Shown: piece by piece, positions 5,657 to 5,693 of the stretch
Numbering within the stretch: position 1 is the stretch's first letter
Layout: each line of letters begins with the position of its first letter
Source: Anaerolineae bacterium
GTDB lineage: Bacteria; Chloroflexota; Anaerolineae; Aggregatilineales; Phototrophicaceae
Assembly (NCBI GenBank): GCA_025454675.1
Contig: JALONZ010000224.1
Coordinates: 1 to 5,693, forward strand
Direction of reading: 5' to 3'
DNA: 5,693 nt
Notes under the pieces: generated by a model
Told to the model about the DNA's origin: nothing
Databases searched by the model: none
What the model saw: only the letters and a program-made list of their open reading frames with translations
Made by a program: the position numbers and the translations under genes

Positions 5657-5693
5657 ACCTCATCCCCCCGACCCCCTTCTCCAACATGGAGAA
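5657..5693. repeat. Start of a second copy of the C-rich hairpin repeat, cut by window edge
   Basis: It aligns with 4508-4544 using short gaps; both contain a C-rich run, CCCCCT, then CATGGAGA. TTCTCCA (5677-5683) and TGGAGAA (5687-5693) form a perfect 7-bp stem with an ACA loop at the same place as hairpin 1. The bases differ between copies but pairing is kept. The remainder lies beyond the window. The rest of 5539-5693 holds no gene; it has only an imperfect hairpin (5555-5581) without a T-run after the amidase stop. Confidence 0.6.

Noticed and set aside
5307..5687. Minus-strand open frame of 126 codons overlapping the amidase end
   Set aside because: It is antisense to conserved amidase sequence, begins in the C-rich repeat and shows no family motif.
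5622..5693. Plus-strand ATG opening a frame to the window end
   Set aside because: No ribosome-binding site precedes it and it runs directly into the non-coding C-rich repeat.

Overview
The window looks like an ordinary chromosomal stretch from a free-living bacterium with mid-range G+C. Lines sampled by hand across the coding part are mostly near 50%, and the leftmost gene is near 40%. The gene mix (M32 carboxypeptidase, extended SDR, HAD, nitrilase-type amidase) and the C-rich/G-rich intergenic repeats would suit a member of Chloroflexota. That is only an impression: no rRNA or other phylogenetic marker is present.

Layout, left to right. (1) Positions 1-488, minus strand: the N-terminal 162 residues of an isocitrate lyase/PEP mutase-family protein, cut by the window edge. 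(2) Positions 530-568: a hairpin with a T-run that ends the next gene. (3) Positions 573-2051, minus strand: a complete M32 (Taq-type) metallocarboxypeptidase with all family motifs. (4) Positions 2052-2187: a divergent control region with two back-to-back sigma70-like promoters. (5) Positions 2188-4472, plus strand: a tight three-gene operon with gaps of 6 and 2 nt. It encodes an extended-SDR protein with altered active-site motifs, an intact HAD-type phosphatase, and a shikimate-kinase-fold protein whose ATP-binding motif is destroyed. (6) Positions 4470-4655: a small MITE-like element with terminal inverted repeats, flanking direct repeats, two 12-bp hairpins and G-quadruplex motifs on opposite strands. 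It abuts the stop codon of the third operon gene. A perfect 20-bp palindrome follows. (7) Positions 4729-5538, plus strand: a carbon-nitrogen hydrolase of the omega-amidase type. (8) Positions 5539-5693: non-coding, ending in the beginning of a second copy of the C-rich hairpin repeat.

Functional picture. The carboxypeptidase and the amidase are recognisable housekeeping or salvage enzymes (peptide trimming; probably deamidation of 2-oxo-acid amides). The three-gene operon cannot be assigned to a pathway from sequence. Its notable property is that two of its three proteins appear to have lost or changed catalytic residues while the HAD enzyme keeps all of its own. No phage, CRISPR, tRNA or rRNA signal was found. 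The most unusual items are the degenerate shikimate-kinase-like protein and the mobile-looking repeat beside it.
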